In this document: positions 7,629-15,634 of the stretch, one piece after another
How the letters are laid out: every line of letters begins with the position of its first letter
Numbering within the stretch: position 1 is the stretch's first letter
Origin: Dehalococcoidia bacterium
GTDB lineage: Bacteria > Chloroflexota > Dehalococcoidia > SpSt-223
Length of the DNA stretch: 64,000 nucleotides
NCBI GenBank assembly: GCA_025054935.1
Contig: JANWZD010000008.1
Span: forward strand, 1 to 64,000
Reading direction: 5' to 3'
Program-made: the position numbers and the translations under genes
Notes under the pieces: generated by a model
Told to the model about the DNA's origin: nothing
Databases searched by the model: none
What the model saw: the letters and a program-made list of their open reading frames with translations, nothing else

Positions 7629-8982
7629 TGAGGTTGACAAACTTCGTCGTCTTCTCGAACCAGAGCAGACTGATCTGGCCGGTCGGACCGTTCCGATGCT
7701 TGGCGACGATGACGTCGACGATCCCGCGGGGATACGGCTTGGTCGGGAAGCGTTTCTCCCATTCTTTCTCGGTGTAGTAGACGTCGTCGCGGTAGAGAAA
7801 GAGGACGACGTCGGCATCTTGCTCGATCGACCCCGACTCGCGGAGGTCAGACAGCATCGGGATGTGCGGAGAGCGCGACTCGACGGCGCGCGAGAGCTGA
7901 GAAAGCGCGAGGACGGGCACGTTCAGTTCACGCGCGAGCGCCTTCAGCGAGCGGGAGATCTCCCCGATCTCCTGCACCCGATTGTCATGGCCCGAGCCAT
8001 GGAGCAGCTGGAGGTAATCGACGATAACGAGGTCGAGCGGATGCTCGGCGTGGAGACGGCGCAGCTTTGCGCGCAGTTCGGCGATCCGCGCGGCGGGCGT
8101 GTCGTCGATAAAGATGTTCAGCTCGGAGAGCGTCGCGATCGCCTCCATCAGGCGCGCCTGCTCCGCATCGGAGAGCTGATCGAGGCGGATGCGGCGCGAG
8201 TCGATCCCAGACTCGCTGGCGAGCAGCCGGTTGGCCAGCTGGTCGCTCGACATCTCGAGCGACGAGATAGCAACCGTTGCGCCTTGGCTGCGCGCGGCGT
8301 TGAGGGCCACGTTGAGAGCGAAGCTCGATTTGCCCATGCCTGGTCGGGCGGCAAGCACGATAAGGTCAGACCGCTTCAGCCCGCCAAGCAGCCGGTCGAG
8401 GTCGATAAAGCCGGTCTTGACGGATTCAACGAGGGTCTCGCTCTCGGGGACGGCGATCCGTCCTTCGAACAGTTCGTCGAGGATGTCGCGCAGGTGGACA
8501 AAACCGCGGCGGGGGCGCGTGACGCGCAGGCTGTAGACTAACTCCTCTACTTCCGCTATCGCCCGGTCGATGTCGGCCCCGGCTTGATAGCCGATAGCGG
8601 CGATCTGGCCGCCGATTGCGATCATGCGGCGCTGGATTGCAGTCCGCTTGACAATCCCCGCGTAGTACTCGGCGTGGAGCGAGGTCGGCGTTTCCGCGAT
8701 CATCTGGGCGAGGTAGACCGGGCCTCCTGCCTCCTCAAGCCGGTTGCGGTCCTCGAGCTCGCGGGCGACCGTCACGAGGTCGATTTTGGCTTGGCGGTCG
8801 AAGAGGGCGAGTACAGCCTCGTAGATCCACCGATGGCGGTCATAGAAGAAATCCTCGGGCTCGATCAGCGCCTGCAGCCGAGGAAGGATGTCAGGGTCGA
8901 CAAGGATGCTGCCGATGACCGCCTGTTCGGCAGCTTGATCGTTCGGCGGCAGCCGGTCTACTGCGGGGTCGTTGATCAGCAT
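7609..8982 (-). CDS. dnaB: Replicative DNA helicase DnaB
   Basis: This 457-aa hexameric helicase unwinds DNA at the replication fork. The N-terminal domain starts with DRLPPNDQAAEQAVIGSIL, the family hallmark. The RecA-like domain carries Walker A AARPGMGKSSFALN (about residues 208-221), Walker B/H3 in VIVDYLQLL, and ALSQLSRAVE near the C-terminal end. The length is normal, and no intein interrupts it, although DnaB is a frequent intein host. It lies 47 bp downstream of rplI, the order known in many bacteria (rplI-dnaB), and overlaps the dnaD start, so helicase and primosome proteins are made together from the promoter at 9600-9629. Confidence 0.97.
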   Translation of the reverse strand: MLINDPAVDRLPPNDQAAEQAVIGSILVDPDILPRLQALIEPEDFFYDRHRWIYEAVLALFDRQAKIDLVTVARELEDRNRLEEAGGPVYLAQMIAETPTSLHAEYYAGIVKRTAIQRRMIAIGGQIAAIGYQAGADIDRAIAEVEELVYSLRVTRPRRGFVHLRDILDELFEGRIAVPESETLVESVKTGFIDLDRLLGGLKRSDLIVLAARPGMGKSSFALNVALNAARSQGATVAISSLEMSSDQLANRLLASESGIDSRRIRLDQLSDAEQARLMEAIATLSELNIFIDDTPAARIAELRAKLRRLHAEHPLDLVIVDYLQLLHGSGHDNRVQEIGEISRSLKALARELNVPVLALSQLSRAVESRSPHIPMLSDLRESGSIEQDADVVLFLYRDDVYYTEKEWEKRFPTKPYPRGIVDVIVAKHRNGPTGQISLLWFEKTTKFVNLNVRDDR

Positions 8983-9029
8983 TGCGCTCCTTGTCGCCGA
9001 CTCCGCCAGCGATCGGGCTGCGCGCCCGC

Positions 9030-9497
9030 CTAGGCGGAGGTGGAGGCGGTTTCGAGGCTGACGATCACGACCTTCAGCGTCGGGAGAAGGTCGCGCCGCA
9101 GCCGAATAGTCACCTGATGCTCACCGAGGCGCCGGATCGGCTCATCCAGTTCAATCAGCCGGCGGTCGACTGTGACGCCGTGCTGGCGGTGGAGCGCTTC
9201 GGCGATGTCAGCAGCGGTGATCGACCCGTACAGCCGCCCTTCGACCCCGGCGCGCGCGGGGATCGTCACCGTCGTCTCGCTCAGCCGCGCGGCGAGAGCG
9301 CGCAGCTCCTCGCTCTCTTTCGCCGCGCGCTTCTTCTCCTGCTCAATCGCTGCTGCGTGCTGCTTCAGCATTGCGCTGCTGGCAGCAACGGCAAGCCCTT
9401 TCGGCAGGAGGTAGTTGCGCGCGAAGCCGTCCGCGACGTCCTTCACCTCGCCCGGCTGGGCGACATTCTCAACTTCTTTCAGAAACAGCACTTTCAT
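9030..9497 (-). CDS. rplI: 50S ribosomal protein L9
   Basis: The 155-aa protein begins MKVLFLKEVENVAQPGEVKDV, matching the N-terminal L9 domain that binds 23S rRNA, followed by GFARNYLLPKGLA. A long basic and acidic connecting helix (about residues 45-75) leads to the C-terminal domain with GRLYGSITAADIAEAL and DRRLIELDEPIRRLGEH. The length and both domains are standard. It is the first gene of an operon with dnaB, dnaD and the DnaC-like gene. Its start lies about 100 bp downstream of a good sigma70-type promoter. Confidence 0.97.
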   Translation of the reverse strand: MKVLFLKEVENVAQPGEVKDVADGFARNYLLPKGLAVAASSAMLKQHAAAIEQEKKRAAKESEELRALAARLSETTVTIPARAGVEGRLYGSITAADIAEALHRQHGVTVDRRLIELDEPIRRLGEHQVTIRLRRDLLPTLKVVIVSLETASTSA

Positions 9498-9599
9498 CGT
9501 TTGGGTCCAGCTGGTACATTCCGCGCGCTGCCCGCCAGGCGCGCGGTGAGCAGATCATGACGGCCGCGCGTCGCCGGGCGGCGTCGCCATGCTCGACCG

Positions 9600-9629
9600 A
9601 TTATACGGGCGGGCATTCGAGCCCTACAA
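9600..9629 (-). promoter_or_regulatory. Sigma70-type promoter of the rplI-dnaB-dnaD operon
   Basis: On the minus strand, TTGTAG (9624-9629) and a perfect TATAAT (9600-9605) are separated by 18 bp. The element lies between the stop of the upstream gene (9651) and the rplI start (9497), leaving a leader of roughly 95 nt. No other comparable -10 was seen in this intergenic region. Confidence 0.6.
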
Positions 9630-9650
9630 GCAGCTAACTTGCTTGCGTCT

Positions 9651-10433
9651 CTAGTCGTCGTCGGGGATCGGCGCCGGCACCGTCTCGGGCTGCGGCGTCT
9701 CCCGCGGAGGGGGCGCGCTCGGGGCCGGAGGAATACTGACGAGCGGCAGCGACCGGTCGAGGCCGCGATCGCGGCGGGGAGGGGCGGGAAACGAGTCGAT
9801 CGTATGGCGGAACGCCTCGACGATCGCAATATCGTCCTCGCTCGTGACGGGAACACACACTGCCGCGACGCTCGCATCGCGCAGCGAGACCAGCTGGTCC
9901 GGCGCGAAGTCGGCATCGACCGTGACGATGAGCGGCCGAGCGCTCAGCGCGCCAAGCCGGAGATAGTTGAGCAGTTCGTCGACCGACAGCCGCTTGCCGA
10001 CCGTCTCTTCGACGAGGACAACGTCGACCGGCAGAACAGAGATGGCGCGCAGGCTGCCGTCCGGCGTGTCGAGCGGCAAGCGGAGCACTTTCGCACCCTC
10101 CTCCATCCGCAGGGCGACTGCGTCGGCGCCAAGGCCGATCACGACGAAGTCGGCGCCGAGCGCTTTCAGGTCGGGCAGCTGAGCAGCGCGGTTGCCAGCA
10201 TTGATGCCGACGACAGCCCCGATCTCGGCAATCTCCTCGGCGGTCGCTGCGGACGCGTCGATAATCAGCGCGTCGACCAAGGGCGCGACCGCTTTTCCAA
10301 GGTGGGTCTGCTCGCCGAGGGCGGCCAGCAGACCGATACCCGGCGCTTTCGGCTTTGGGCCGCCGACGGCAAAGCCGATCCGGGGAGGAACGCCGCGCGC
10401 AGCGGCACGCAGCTTTTCAATTAATTTGCTCAT
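9651..10433 (-). CDS. Conserved hypothetical protein, possible beta/alpha-barrel, proline-rich tail
   Basis: The 260-aa product starts at the ATG at 10433 (MSKLIEKLRAAARG) with a short GGGAA-type ribosome site. Its body reads as alternating strands and helices. Examples are IGFAVGG, LVDALIIDA, IGAVVGINAG, ALGADFVVIGLGAD, KVLRLPLDTPDG, PVDVVLVEETVG and ARPLIVTVDAD. This suggests a TIM-barrel-like fold. A disordered proline-rich tail of about 40 residues ends the protein. No catalytic motif is recognised. It precedes rplI but is separated from it by a promoter, so it is probably a separate transcription unit. Function unknown. Confidence 0.65.
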   Translation of the reverse strand: MSKLIEKLRAAARGVPPRIGFAVGGPKPKAPGIGLLAALGEQTHLGKAVAPLVDALIIDASAATAEEIAEIGAVVGINAGNRAAQLPDLKALGADFVVIGLGADAVALRMEEGAKVLRLPLDTPDGSLRAISVLPVDVVLVEETVGKRLSVDELLNYLRLGALSARPLIVTVDADFAPDQLVSLRDASVAAVCVPVTSEDDIAIVEAFRHTIDSFPAPPRRDRGLDRSLPLVSIPPAPSAPPPRETPQPETVPAPIPDDD

Positions 10434-10889
10434 CGTTCCCTGCTTTTGCGCGGCAGGAACACCCTGCCGAGATGACGGTATCGCCCAGCCGCGGAGGAGC
10501 GCCCCTGCTGCGCGCATTCCCAGTCGGCGGAGCTCTTCCGGAGTAGCCGACGCAGCGCTCGCCCGTCCGACGCAACAACCTGCGCGCGCTGTTTCGAGGG
10601 ATGCGCCGCTGTCCGCGCCTTGCGGCAGCGCAACGGCCATCCATCGTGCCTGCGGGAGAACCGCTGTCGCTCCGCGCCTCAGGGGCAGAGGACTCGCGGA
10701 CGGCAGCATGCGCCCTGCGCTCCCCCGCCGGCCGCCAACTTGCCCGCGCCGCTGCTCCGGGCGCGCTCGGCGCAACCTCGCGGCTGAGCGCAGCCGCGTC
10801 CTCTCCGCGCCGGCTTGGGTGCATCCCGCGCGCTGCCTGCGCTCTTTCCGCCTCAGTGTACCAAGGAAGCAGCGGCTTGGAAAGCCCGC
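10434..10889. other. Intergenic region without a convincing gene
   Basis: About 456 bp between the two minus-strand genes. Open frames exist on both strands but are rich in Arg, Ala and Ser with no recognisable domain, as expected of random high-GC sequence. A CCAAG...CTTGG inverted repeat containing GGAAGCAGC lies at about 10860-10880. I see no tRNA, terminator with a T tract, or clear promoter. Confidence 0.5.
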
Positions 10890-11288
10890 TCAGTTCGGAC
10901 GGAGAAGGACCGCATACAGGACGGCGGCGAGCCCAAGACCGCCGACAATGCCGCCGCAAAGGCCGATCATCATGCCGATAGTCAGGATGCTCGCCACCAG
11001 CGGCGCGCGCGATGCCGGTGTCGGCGCCGCTTGCGGTGACCCGGCAGGCGGAACGAGGTTCGCGCTCTCGCTCGGCGGCGCTGAAGAAGGAATGTCCTCC
11101 TCCGGCGCATCCGCCGGGGCGCCAGCGGCGGGTGCCGGCGGCGCCTCGCTGGCGACGAGCGTGAACACTCCGCCCTCGTGCTCGATGAGGTAGCGCTGAC
11201 CACACTGAGGGCAGCTCAATCCCACATCGTACTCATCGAAAACAAGCGGCGTCCGGCAGCCGAAGCAGGGGACACGCATCCGCGCCAT
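10890..11288 (-). CDS. Small zinc-ribbon membrane protein
   Basis: The 132-aa product begins MARMRVPCFGCRTPLVF. Two CxxC pairs (C8/C11 and C26/C29, in LSCPQCGQ) form a zinc ribbon. A proline/alanine-rich linker (about residues 50-95) leads to a C-terminal hydrophobic hairpin with glycine (PLVASILTIGMMIGLCGGIVGGLGLAAVLYAVLL split over two segments). The ATG at 11288 has a GGGAGGA ribosome site four bases upstream. The longer open frame upstream overlaps the divergent gene at 11364 and lacks coding character. Similar zinc-ribbon plus membrane proteins are common and uncharacterised. Confidence 0.75.
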   Translation of the reverse strand: MARMRVPCFGCRTPLVFDEYDVGLSCPQCGQRYLIEHEGGVFTLVASEAPPAPAAGAPADAPEEDIPSSAPPSESANLVPPAGSPQAAPTPASRAPLVASILTIGMMIGLCGGIVGGLGLAAVLYAVLLRPN

Positions 11289-11363
11289 TGCGTCCTCCCG
11301 CGCGAACTGTAGCCGATTGGCGGCGCGCTCGGAACCGGTTCGGCTGCGGCAACGGGGGCGCAG

Positions 11364-12056
11364 TTGCGTCGCCGCCGCTCTCCTGCGTACCCTGTCGTTG
11401 TGGGCGACGGCGAGCTGACGAGCGACGAGGTGGCGCTGATCCGGGCGCTGCGCCGCTACCTTGCTCTCAACGACCCGCTCGGGGAGCGGGCGACCCTCCC
11501 GACGATCGTGCGCTATATGGCGCTCCTCGAGGCCGATGACGCTGCGGCGCAGCGCGGCGAGCGGTGGAACGCGCTCGCCTACCGCCTTCAACGGCGCGGC
11601 CTCGAGAAGCAGTCGCTCCTGAGCCGGCTGGTGACCGCTGCTGTCGTCTTCGCCCTCCTCTTCGCGGCGGCGGTTGCTGCTGTCTCCGCGTGGCGCGATG
11701 TCCAGCGGATTCTGCCGGCGGTGCAGTCGGTCGTTCGCGCAGCGACGAGCCCGGATTTCTCGAAAGTTGAGACGAGCCTGCTGCTGCCTGATCTAGGGCG
11801 CGGGCGGCTCGCGCCCGACCCGCAGGGAGCGTTCGCTCCCGTCGTCGACGACACGCGCCGCCGTGCCGAGCTTCGCCTCGACGATGTCCGCAGTGCTGTC
11901 ACGAGCGCGGTGACCCATGCTGTTGGGGCATGCGCTGCCGGCTTCGGCGCAATTGTGGTCGGAGTGGTCCAGCCACACGACCGGCTGCGGCGCTGGCTGC
12001 TGCCGCTTGTCGGCGGGGCGCTCCTGCGCGTTGGCCCGGGGCAGGCAGGGCGCTGA
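11364..12056 (+). CDS. Hypothetical membrane protein, up to 230 aa
   Basis: The frame opens with TTG at 11364 (a GGGGGC stretch lies upstream); an in-frame GTG at 11400 is an alternative giving 218 aa. After a cytoplasmic helical segment (LTSDEVALIRALRRYLALND and following), a hydrophobic helix (LVTAAVVFALLFAAAVAAVSAW, about residues 86-107) is visible. Near the C-terminus a second hydrophobic stretch follows (AVGACAAGFGAIVVGVV). No family is recognised. It is divergent from the zinc-ribbon membrane gene and is followed, after 140 bp with a repeat array, by the PhoX-like gene. Confidence 0.55.
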   Translation: MRRRRSPAYPVVVGDGELTSDEVALIRALRRYLALNDPLGERATLPTIVRYMALLEADDAAAQRGERWNALAYRLQRRGLEKQSLLSRLVTAAVVFALLFAAAVAAVSAWRDVQRILPAVQSVVRAATSPDFSKVETSLLLPDLGRGRLAPDPQGAFAPVVDDTRRRAELRLDDVRSAVTSAVTHAVGACAAGFGAIVVGVVQPHDRLRRWLLPLVGGALLRVGPGQAGR

Positions 12057-12070
12057 CCGCGGCGGCTCCG

Positions 12071-12122
12071 CTACACGAACGTAAACACGGCGCTAACACG
12101 CGCTTACACCCTCCTAACACAC
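12071..12122 (+). promoter_or_regulatory. Pho-box-like array of five ~11-bp direct repeats
   Basis: Five (A/T)ACAC cores start at 12072, 12084, 12095, 12105 and 12116, with spacings of 12, 11, 10 and 11 bp, i.e. one helical turn. The extended units read CTACACG, TAAACACG, CTAACACG, CTTACACC and CTAACACA. PhoB/PhoP response regulators bind 11-bp direct repeats (TTAACA-type in Bacillus). The array ends about 75 bp before the start of a PhoX/DUF839 phosphatase gene, which makes phosphate-starvation control a reasonable inference. Confidence 0.5.
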
Positions 12123-12196
12123 GGCTCATCTTTCTCTTCTACCGTCCCGACGGTTGGGTCCAGCCCGATCGAGAGATCGAAAGAAGGAGATTCGTC

Positions 12197-14185
12197 GTGG
12201 CCGATCGAGATACCTCCATTGGCACTCCCGATCACGGCTCTGGAGAGCTGTGGAGCGATGTCCTCAATCGCTATTTGAGCCGGCGCGGCTTCCTGAAAGC
12301 AGGCGCAGCAGCAGGGGCGGCAGCCGCGGCGGCGCGCCTCGCTGGTGATGTGCCGGCAGCGAGCGCCGTCGGTTTGGACTTTACGCCTATCCAAGGCGAC
12401 CCGCCCGATGCGGACCGCATGGTGGTGGCGCCGGGCTATCGCATGCAGGTGCTGATCCGCTGGGGCGACCCGATTCTGCCCGGCACCGAGCCGTGGAGCC
12501 CGGAGCGCCAGAGCGCGGCGCTGCAGGCGCGTCAGTTTGGCTACAACTGCGACTTCATCGGCTACCTCCCGCTGCCCTACGGCTCGGCCAATCCGAACCG
12601 CGGGCTGCTGGTGGTCAACCACGAATACACCAACCCTGAGCTGATGTTCGCTAACTTCTCGCTGTCGCGGTTGACGAAGGAGCAGGCCGACATTCAGATG
12701 GCTGCTCATGGCATCTCGGTCGTTGAAGTTGAGCGTCTCCGCGACGGCACGTGGCGGTATGTGCCGAACTCGCCCTTCAACCGGCGCATTACGGCGTCCA
12801 CGCCGATCCAGCTGACGGGTCCAGCGGCGGGACATCCTTGGCTGGTCACCAGCGACGACCCGCTGGGCGCGTGGGTGCTCGGCACGCTGAACAACTGCGC
12901 CGGCGGCAAGACCCCGTGGGGCACGGTGCTCTCCGGCGAGGAGAACTTCAACGGCTACTTCGACAACGCTGGCCGGCTGCCGGCGAGCGACCCGCGGCGC
13001 ACCAGCATGAACCGCTATGGCATCCCGACCGGACTGGGACGCTACCAGTGGAGCCGGTATCACGACCGCTTCGATGTCGGCAAGGAGCCGAACGAGAGCT
13101 TCAAGTTCGGGTGGGTCGTGGAGATCGACCCCTACGATCCCACCTCGACCCCGAAGAAGCGAACCGCACTCGGCCGACGGAAGAATGAGGCGGCGACCTT
13201 TGCGATGAACCCGGATGGCCGCTTGGCGTTCTACATCGGAGACGACGAGCGCTTCGATTACGCCTATAAGTTCGTGCCGGAGGGCCGCTTCAACCCGTAT
13301 AACCGCGCGGCCAATATGGACCTGCTCGATCGAGGGACGCTCTACGTCGCGAAGTTCAACGATGACGGCACTGGCGAATGGATCCCGCTCGTCTGGGGGC
13401 AAGGGCCGCTGACGCCGGAAAATGGGTTCGGCTCGCAGGCTGACATTCTGATCAACACCCGCCTCGCCGGGGATGCCGTCGGCGCGACGAAGATGGATCG
13501 CCCGGAAGACTTCGAGTGGAACCCGGTCAACGGCAAGATCTATCTCGTCCTTACGAACAACAGCGACCGCGGCGCTCCTGGGCGGCCGGGACCGGATGCA
13601 GCCAACCCGCGTCCCAACAACCGCGCAGGCCACATCATCGAGATCACCGAAGCGAACAACGACGTGACGGCGACGCGGTTTACGTGGAACATCTTCATCC
13701 TGGCTGGTCCGCCCAGCGACCCGACGAGCTACTACGCGGGGTACCCCAAAGACCGGGTAAGCACGCTCGGCGCGCCGGACAACATCACCTTCGATCAGTT
13801 CGGCAACATGTGGGTGGCGACCGACGGGGCGCCTTCGGCAGTGCGGATCAACGACGGCCTCTTCGCAGTGCCGACCGAAGGGAGCGAGCGCGGGCACCTG
13901 CAGCAGTTCTACAGCACAGTTGCCGGTGCCGAGGTGTGCGGACCGGAGTTCAACACCGACGGCACGACGCTCTTCCTTGCCGTTCAGCACCCGGGCGAAG
14001 ACGGCACCGTCGAGAACCCGATCAGCACGTGGCCCGATGGCCTGCCCTATCCGCGGCCGTCGGTCATCGCCATCACCGCTGAGAACGGCGGCCGCATCGG
14101 CATGGCAGGCAGCACCGGCCGTCGCCCCGCGTCCCAGCCGAGCGGCGGCGGCTTGAGCGACCTCTTCCGCAGCCTCCTGCCCTAA
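12197..14185 (+). CDS. PhoX-type (DUF839) Tat-exported phosphatase
   Basis: The 662-aa protein starts at a GTG at 12197 behind an AAGGAGA ribosome site (12184-12190). Near residue 29 it has a twin-arginine signal (SRRGFLKAG) followed by an alanine-rich hydrophobic stretch, so it is exported folded by the Tat system. PhoX hallmarks follow: LLVVNHEYTNPE, LSGEENFNGYF, KMDRPEDFEWNP and a late MWVATDGAP segment. PhoX enzymes are metal-containing monoester phosphatases made under phosphate limitation; some DUF839 members have other or unknown roles. The repeat array just upstream resembles a Pho box and supports the phosphatase role. A bidirectional hairpin follows the stop codon. Confidence 0.87.
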   Translation: MADRDTSIGTPDHGSGELWSDVLNRYLSRRGFLKAGAAAGAAAAAARLAGDVPAASAVGLDFTPIQGDPPDADRMVVAPGYRMQVLIRWGDPILPGTEPWSPERQSAALQARQFGYNCDFIGYLPLPYGSANPNRGLLVVNHEYTNPELMFANFSLSRLTKEQADIQMAAHGISVVEVERLRDGTWRYVPNSPFNRRITASTPIQLTGPAAGHPWLVTSDDPLGAWVLGTLNNCAGGKTPWGTVLSGEENFNGYFDNAGRLPASDPRRTSMNRYGIPTGLGRYQWSRYHDRFDVGKEPNESFKFGWVVEIDPYDPTSTPKKRTALGRRKNEAATFAMNPDGRLAFYIGDDERFDYAYKFVPEGRFNPYNRAANMDLLDRGTLYVAKFNDDGTGEWIPLVWGQGPLTPENGFGSQADILINTRLAGDAVGATKMDRPEDFEWNPVNGKIYLVLTNNSDRGAPGRPGPDAANPRPNNRAGHIIEITEANNDVTATRFTWNIFILAGPPSDPTSYYAGYPKDRVSTLGAPDNITFDQFGNMWVATDGAPSAVRINDGLFAVPTEGSERGHLQQFYSTVAGAEVCGPEFNTDGTTLFLAVQHPGEDGTVENPISTWPDGLPYPRPSVIAITAENGGRIGMAGSTGRRPASQPSGGGLSDLFRSLLP

Positions 14186-14203
14186 CTCCTGCCTCCTCCG
14201 ACG

Positions 14204-14237
14204 CGCCCCGCTTCAGCTGCCGGGCTGGAGCGGGGCG
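14204..14237. terminator. Bidirectional hairpin between convergent genes
   Basis: CGCCCCGCT (14204-14212) pairs with AGCGGGGCG (14229-14237), and an inner CAGC/GCTG pair extends the stem. It lies at the convergent ends of the PhoX gene and the C39-like gene and overlaps the latter's last codons. No T tract follows on either strand, so intrinsic termination would be inefficient. Confidence 0.4.
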
Positions 14238-15571
14238 CTCGGCTTCACTCCCGCCGCGGCTGTCGGGGCGGGAAGCGGCGGCATCCCTGCCGCGCCGCCG
14301 ACGCGGAACGCGGCGCGGCTCACTTTGCCCTCGGGCGGCAAGTCGTGCCACGCTCCATCGTGCTGATAGACGATGCCGCTGATCCGCCACTCACCTGTCG
14401 CCGGCGTGGCGAGCAGAAGCGAGACGACGCGCTCCTCTCCCGGTTTGAGCGAGAGCTGCCGCTGGAGCTGATCAAACGGCTTGCCATCCGGCCGCACGCC
14501 GCGGATCCCGATCGCCTCGAAATGGATCGGCGCGGTGCCGTCGTTCTTCACGCCGAACGTGACGACAGCGCTCGACCAGCTGCCTCCGGCGCCCGAGGTA
14601 AGCACAACGAGGTCGCCGCTCTGCTTTGGGGCTGCCTTGCCGGCCGGCGGCGTTGCGCTCACAGCCGGGGTTGGGGTGGCAGGCGCTTGGCCGCCGTTGG
14701 TCAACACGCCCGAGCCGCCGAGGATTTCAATCGCGCGCGGAAAGTCGACCAAGGCGCGCATGCCGGCAGCGACTTCGCTCGTCTTGTAGAGCCGGTTCTT
14801 CCCCTTCGGCGTGCCGTCGGCGTAGAAGTAGATCGGGTTGGTGTCCCAGTGGTTCGGGTCATACACCGTCAGCCATTGGCCGTCGGCGGAGACCCCCTTG
14901 ACGATGATCGAGTGCGCTCCCGCGTAGGTGGAATAGCGTCCGGTGCGTTCCCGCGGCGAGGACCGCGCCTGGCCGGCGTCGGTGCCGATCGAAATTGCGC
15001 CCATCATCAGGCCGACGATGACGATCCGGCCGCGCCGAACGGCGGCGATCACCTGATCGATGTTGTCGATATCGCTAGTCGGGACCCCCCAATAGCGGAG
15101 CGCTTTCTTGGCATCGGCGCTCGTGGTCGGCCCGCTGCGCCCGATGACAGCCCGGACGTCTTGGATCGGGATGCGCAGCCCGCCGCGCGCGAACTGAATG
15201 GCCATCGCCGTCGTCGTCACCTCGCAGTTCTGCAGCGCGTCTGGTCCGGAGTCGGGCTCGCCTTGGTAGCGGTACCACTCGAACGGGACGGCGATCTCTG
15301 CTGCGCCCGCCGGCTCGGCATGGAACGGGCCGAACGCAAACGCCGCCAACACAACGCAGAGCATGACGAACAGCGTGCCGCGCGGCGGCCACCGCCGCAC
15401 GGGGCTCGCCCGCTTCGCTGCGGTGGGGAGCGGACGAGGCGAGGGGGGCGCGGCCGTCTCGCGGGCGGGAAGTTCACGGCGCGAACTCCGCGGCGGGCAG
15501 CGCTCGCCGCGGTAGGAGAGAAGCAGCGTGAGGCGCGATCGATCGCGAGACACCGCCGGCGAGTCTAGCAA
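14213..15571 (-). CDS. Secreted papain-like C39-family peptidase domain protein
   Basis: The frame (up to 452 aa) has an N-terminal basic stretch, then a hydrophobic helix (FVMLCVVLAAFAFG, about residues 68-81) acting as signal or anchor. The catalytic domain shows NCEVTTTAMAIQF with the likely nucleophile Cys near residue 116, GAHSIIVKGV with the His, and VYDPNHWDTNP with the third member, the pattern of the Peptidase_C39_2/papain-like fold. A Thr/Pro/Ala linker leads to a C-terminal beta-sandwich region. The start is uncertain: TTG at 15571, or GTG at 15553. It may cleave peptides or act as a cell-wall amidase; the substrate is unknown. Confidence 0.72.
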   Translation of the reverse strand: MLDSPAVSRDRSRLTLLLSYRGERCPPRSSRRELPARETAAPPSPRPLPTAAKRASPVRRWPPRGTLFVMLCVVLAAFAFGPFHAEPAGAAEIAVPFEWYRYQGEPDSGPDALQNCEVTTTAMAIQFARGGLRIPIQDVRAVIGRSGPTTSADAKKALRYWGVPTSDIDNIDQVIAAVRRGRIVIVGLMMGAISIGTDAGQARSSPRERTGRYSTYAGAHSIIVKGVSADGQWLTVYDPNHWDTNPIYFYADGTPKGKNRLYKTSEVAAGMRALVDFPRAIEILGGSGVLTNGGQAPATPTPAVSATPPAGKAAPKQSGDLVVLTSGAGGSWSSAVVTFGVKNDGTAPIHFEAIGIRGVRPDGKPFDQLQRQLSLKPGEERVVSLLLATPATGEWRISGIVYQHDGAWHDLPPEGKVSRAAFRVGGAAGMPPLPAPTAAAGVKPSAPLQPGS

Positions 15572-15634
15572 GCCTGCTTCCCTGCTTCAGCGAGATAGCT
15601 GCCGCTGGGGGTGAATCTCGCCGGTCGAACCGGC

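Noticed and set aside
10855-10885. GGAAGCAGC motif resembling signal-recognition-particle RNA
   Set aside because: The rest of the SRP RNA consensus and its hairpin are missing; only a CCAAG/CTTGG repeat is present.
12104-13990. A 628-codon open frame on the minus strand opposite the PhoX gene
   Set aside because: No recognisable domain; long antisense frames are common opposite high-GC genes because stop codons are rare there.
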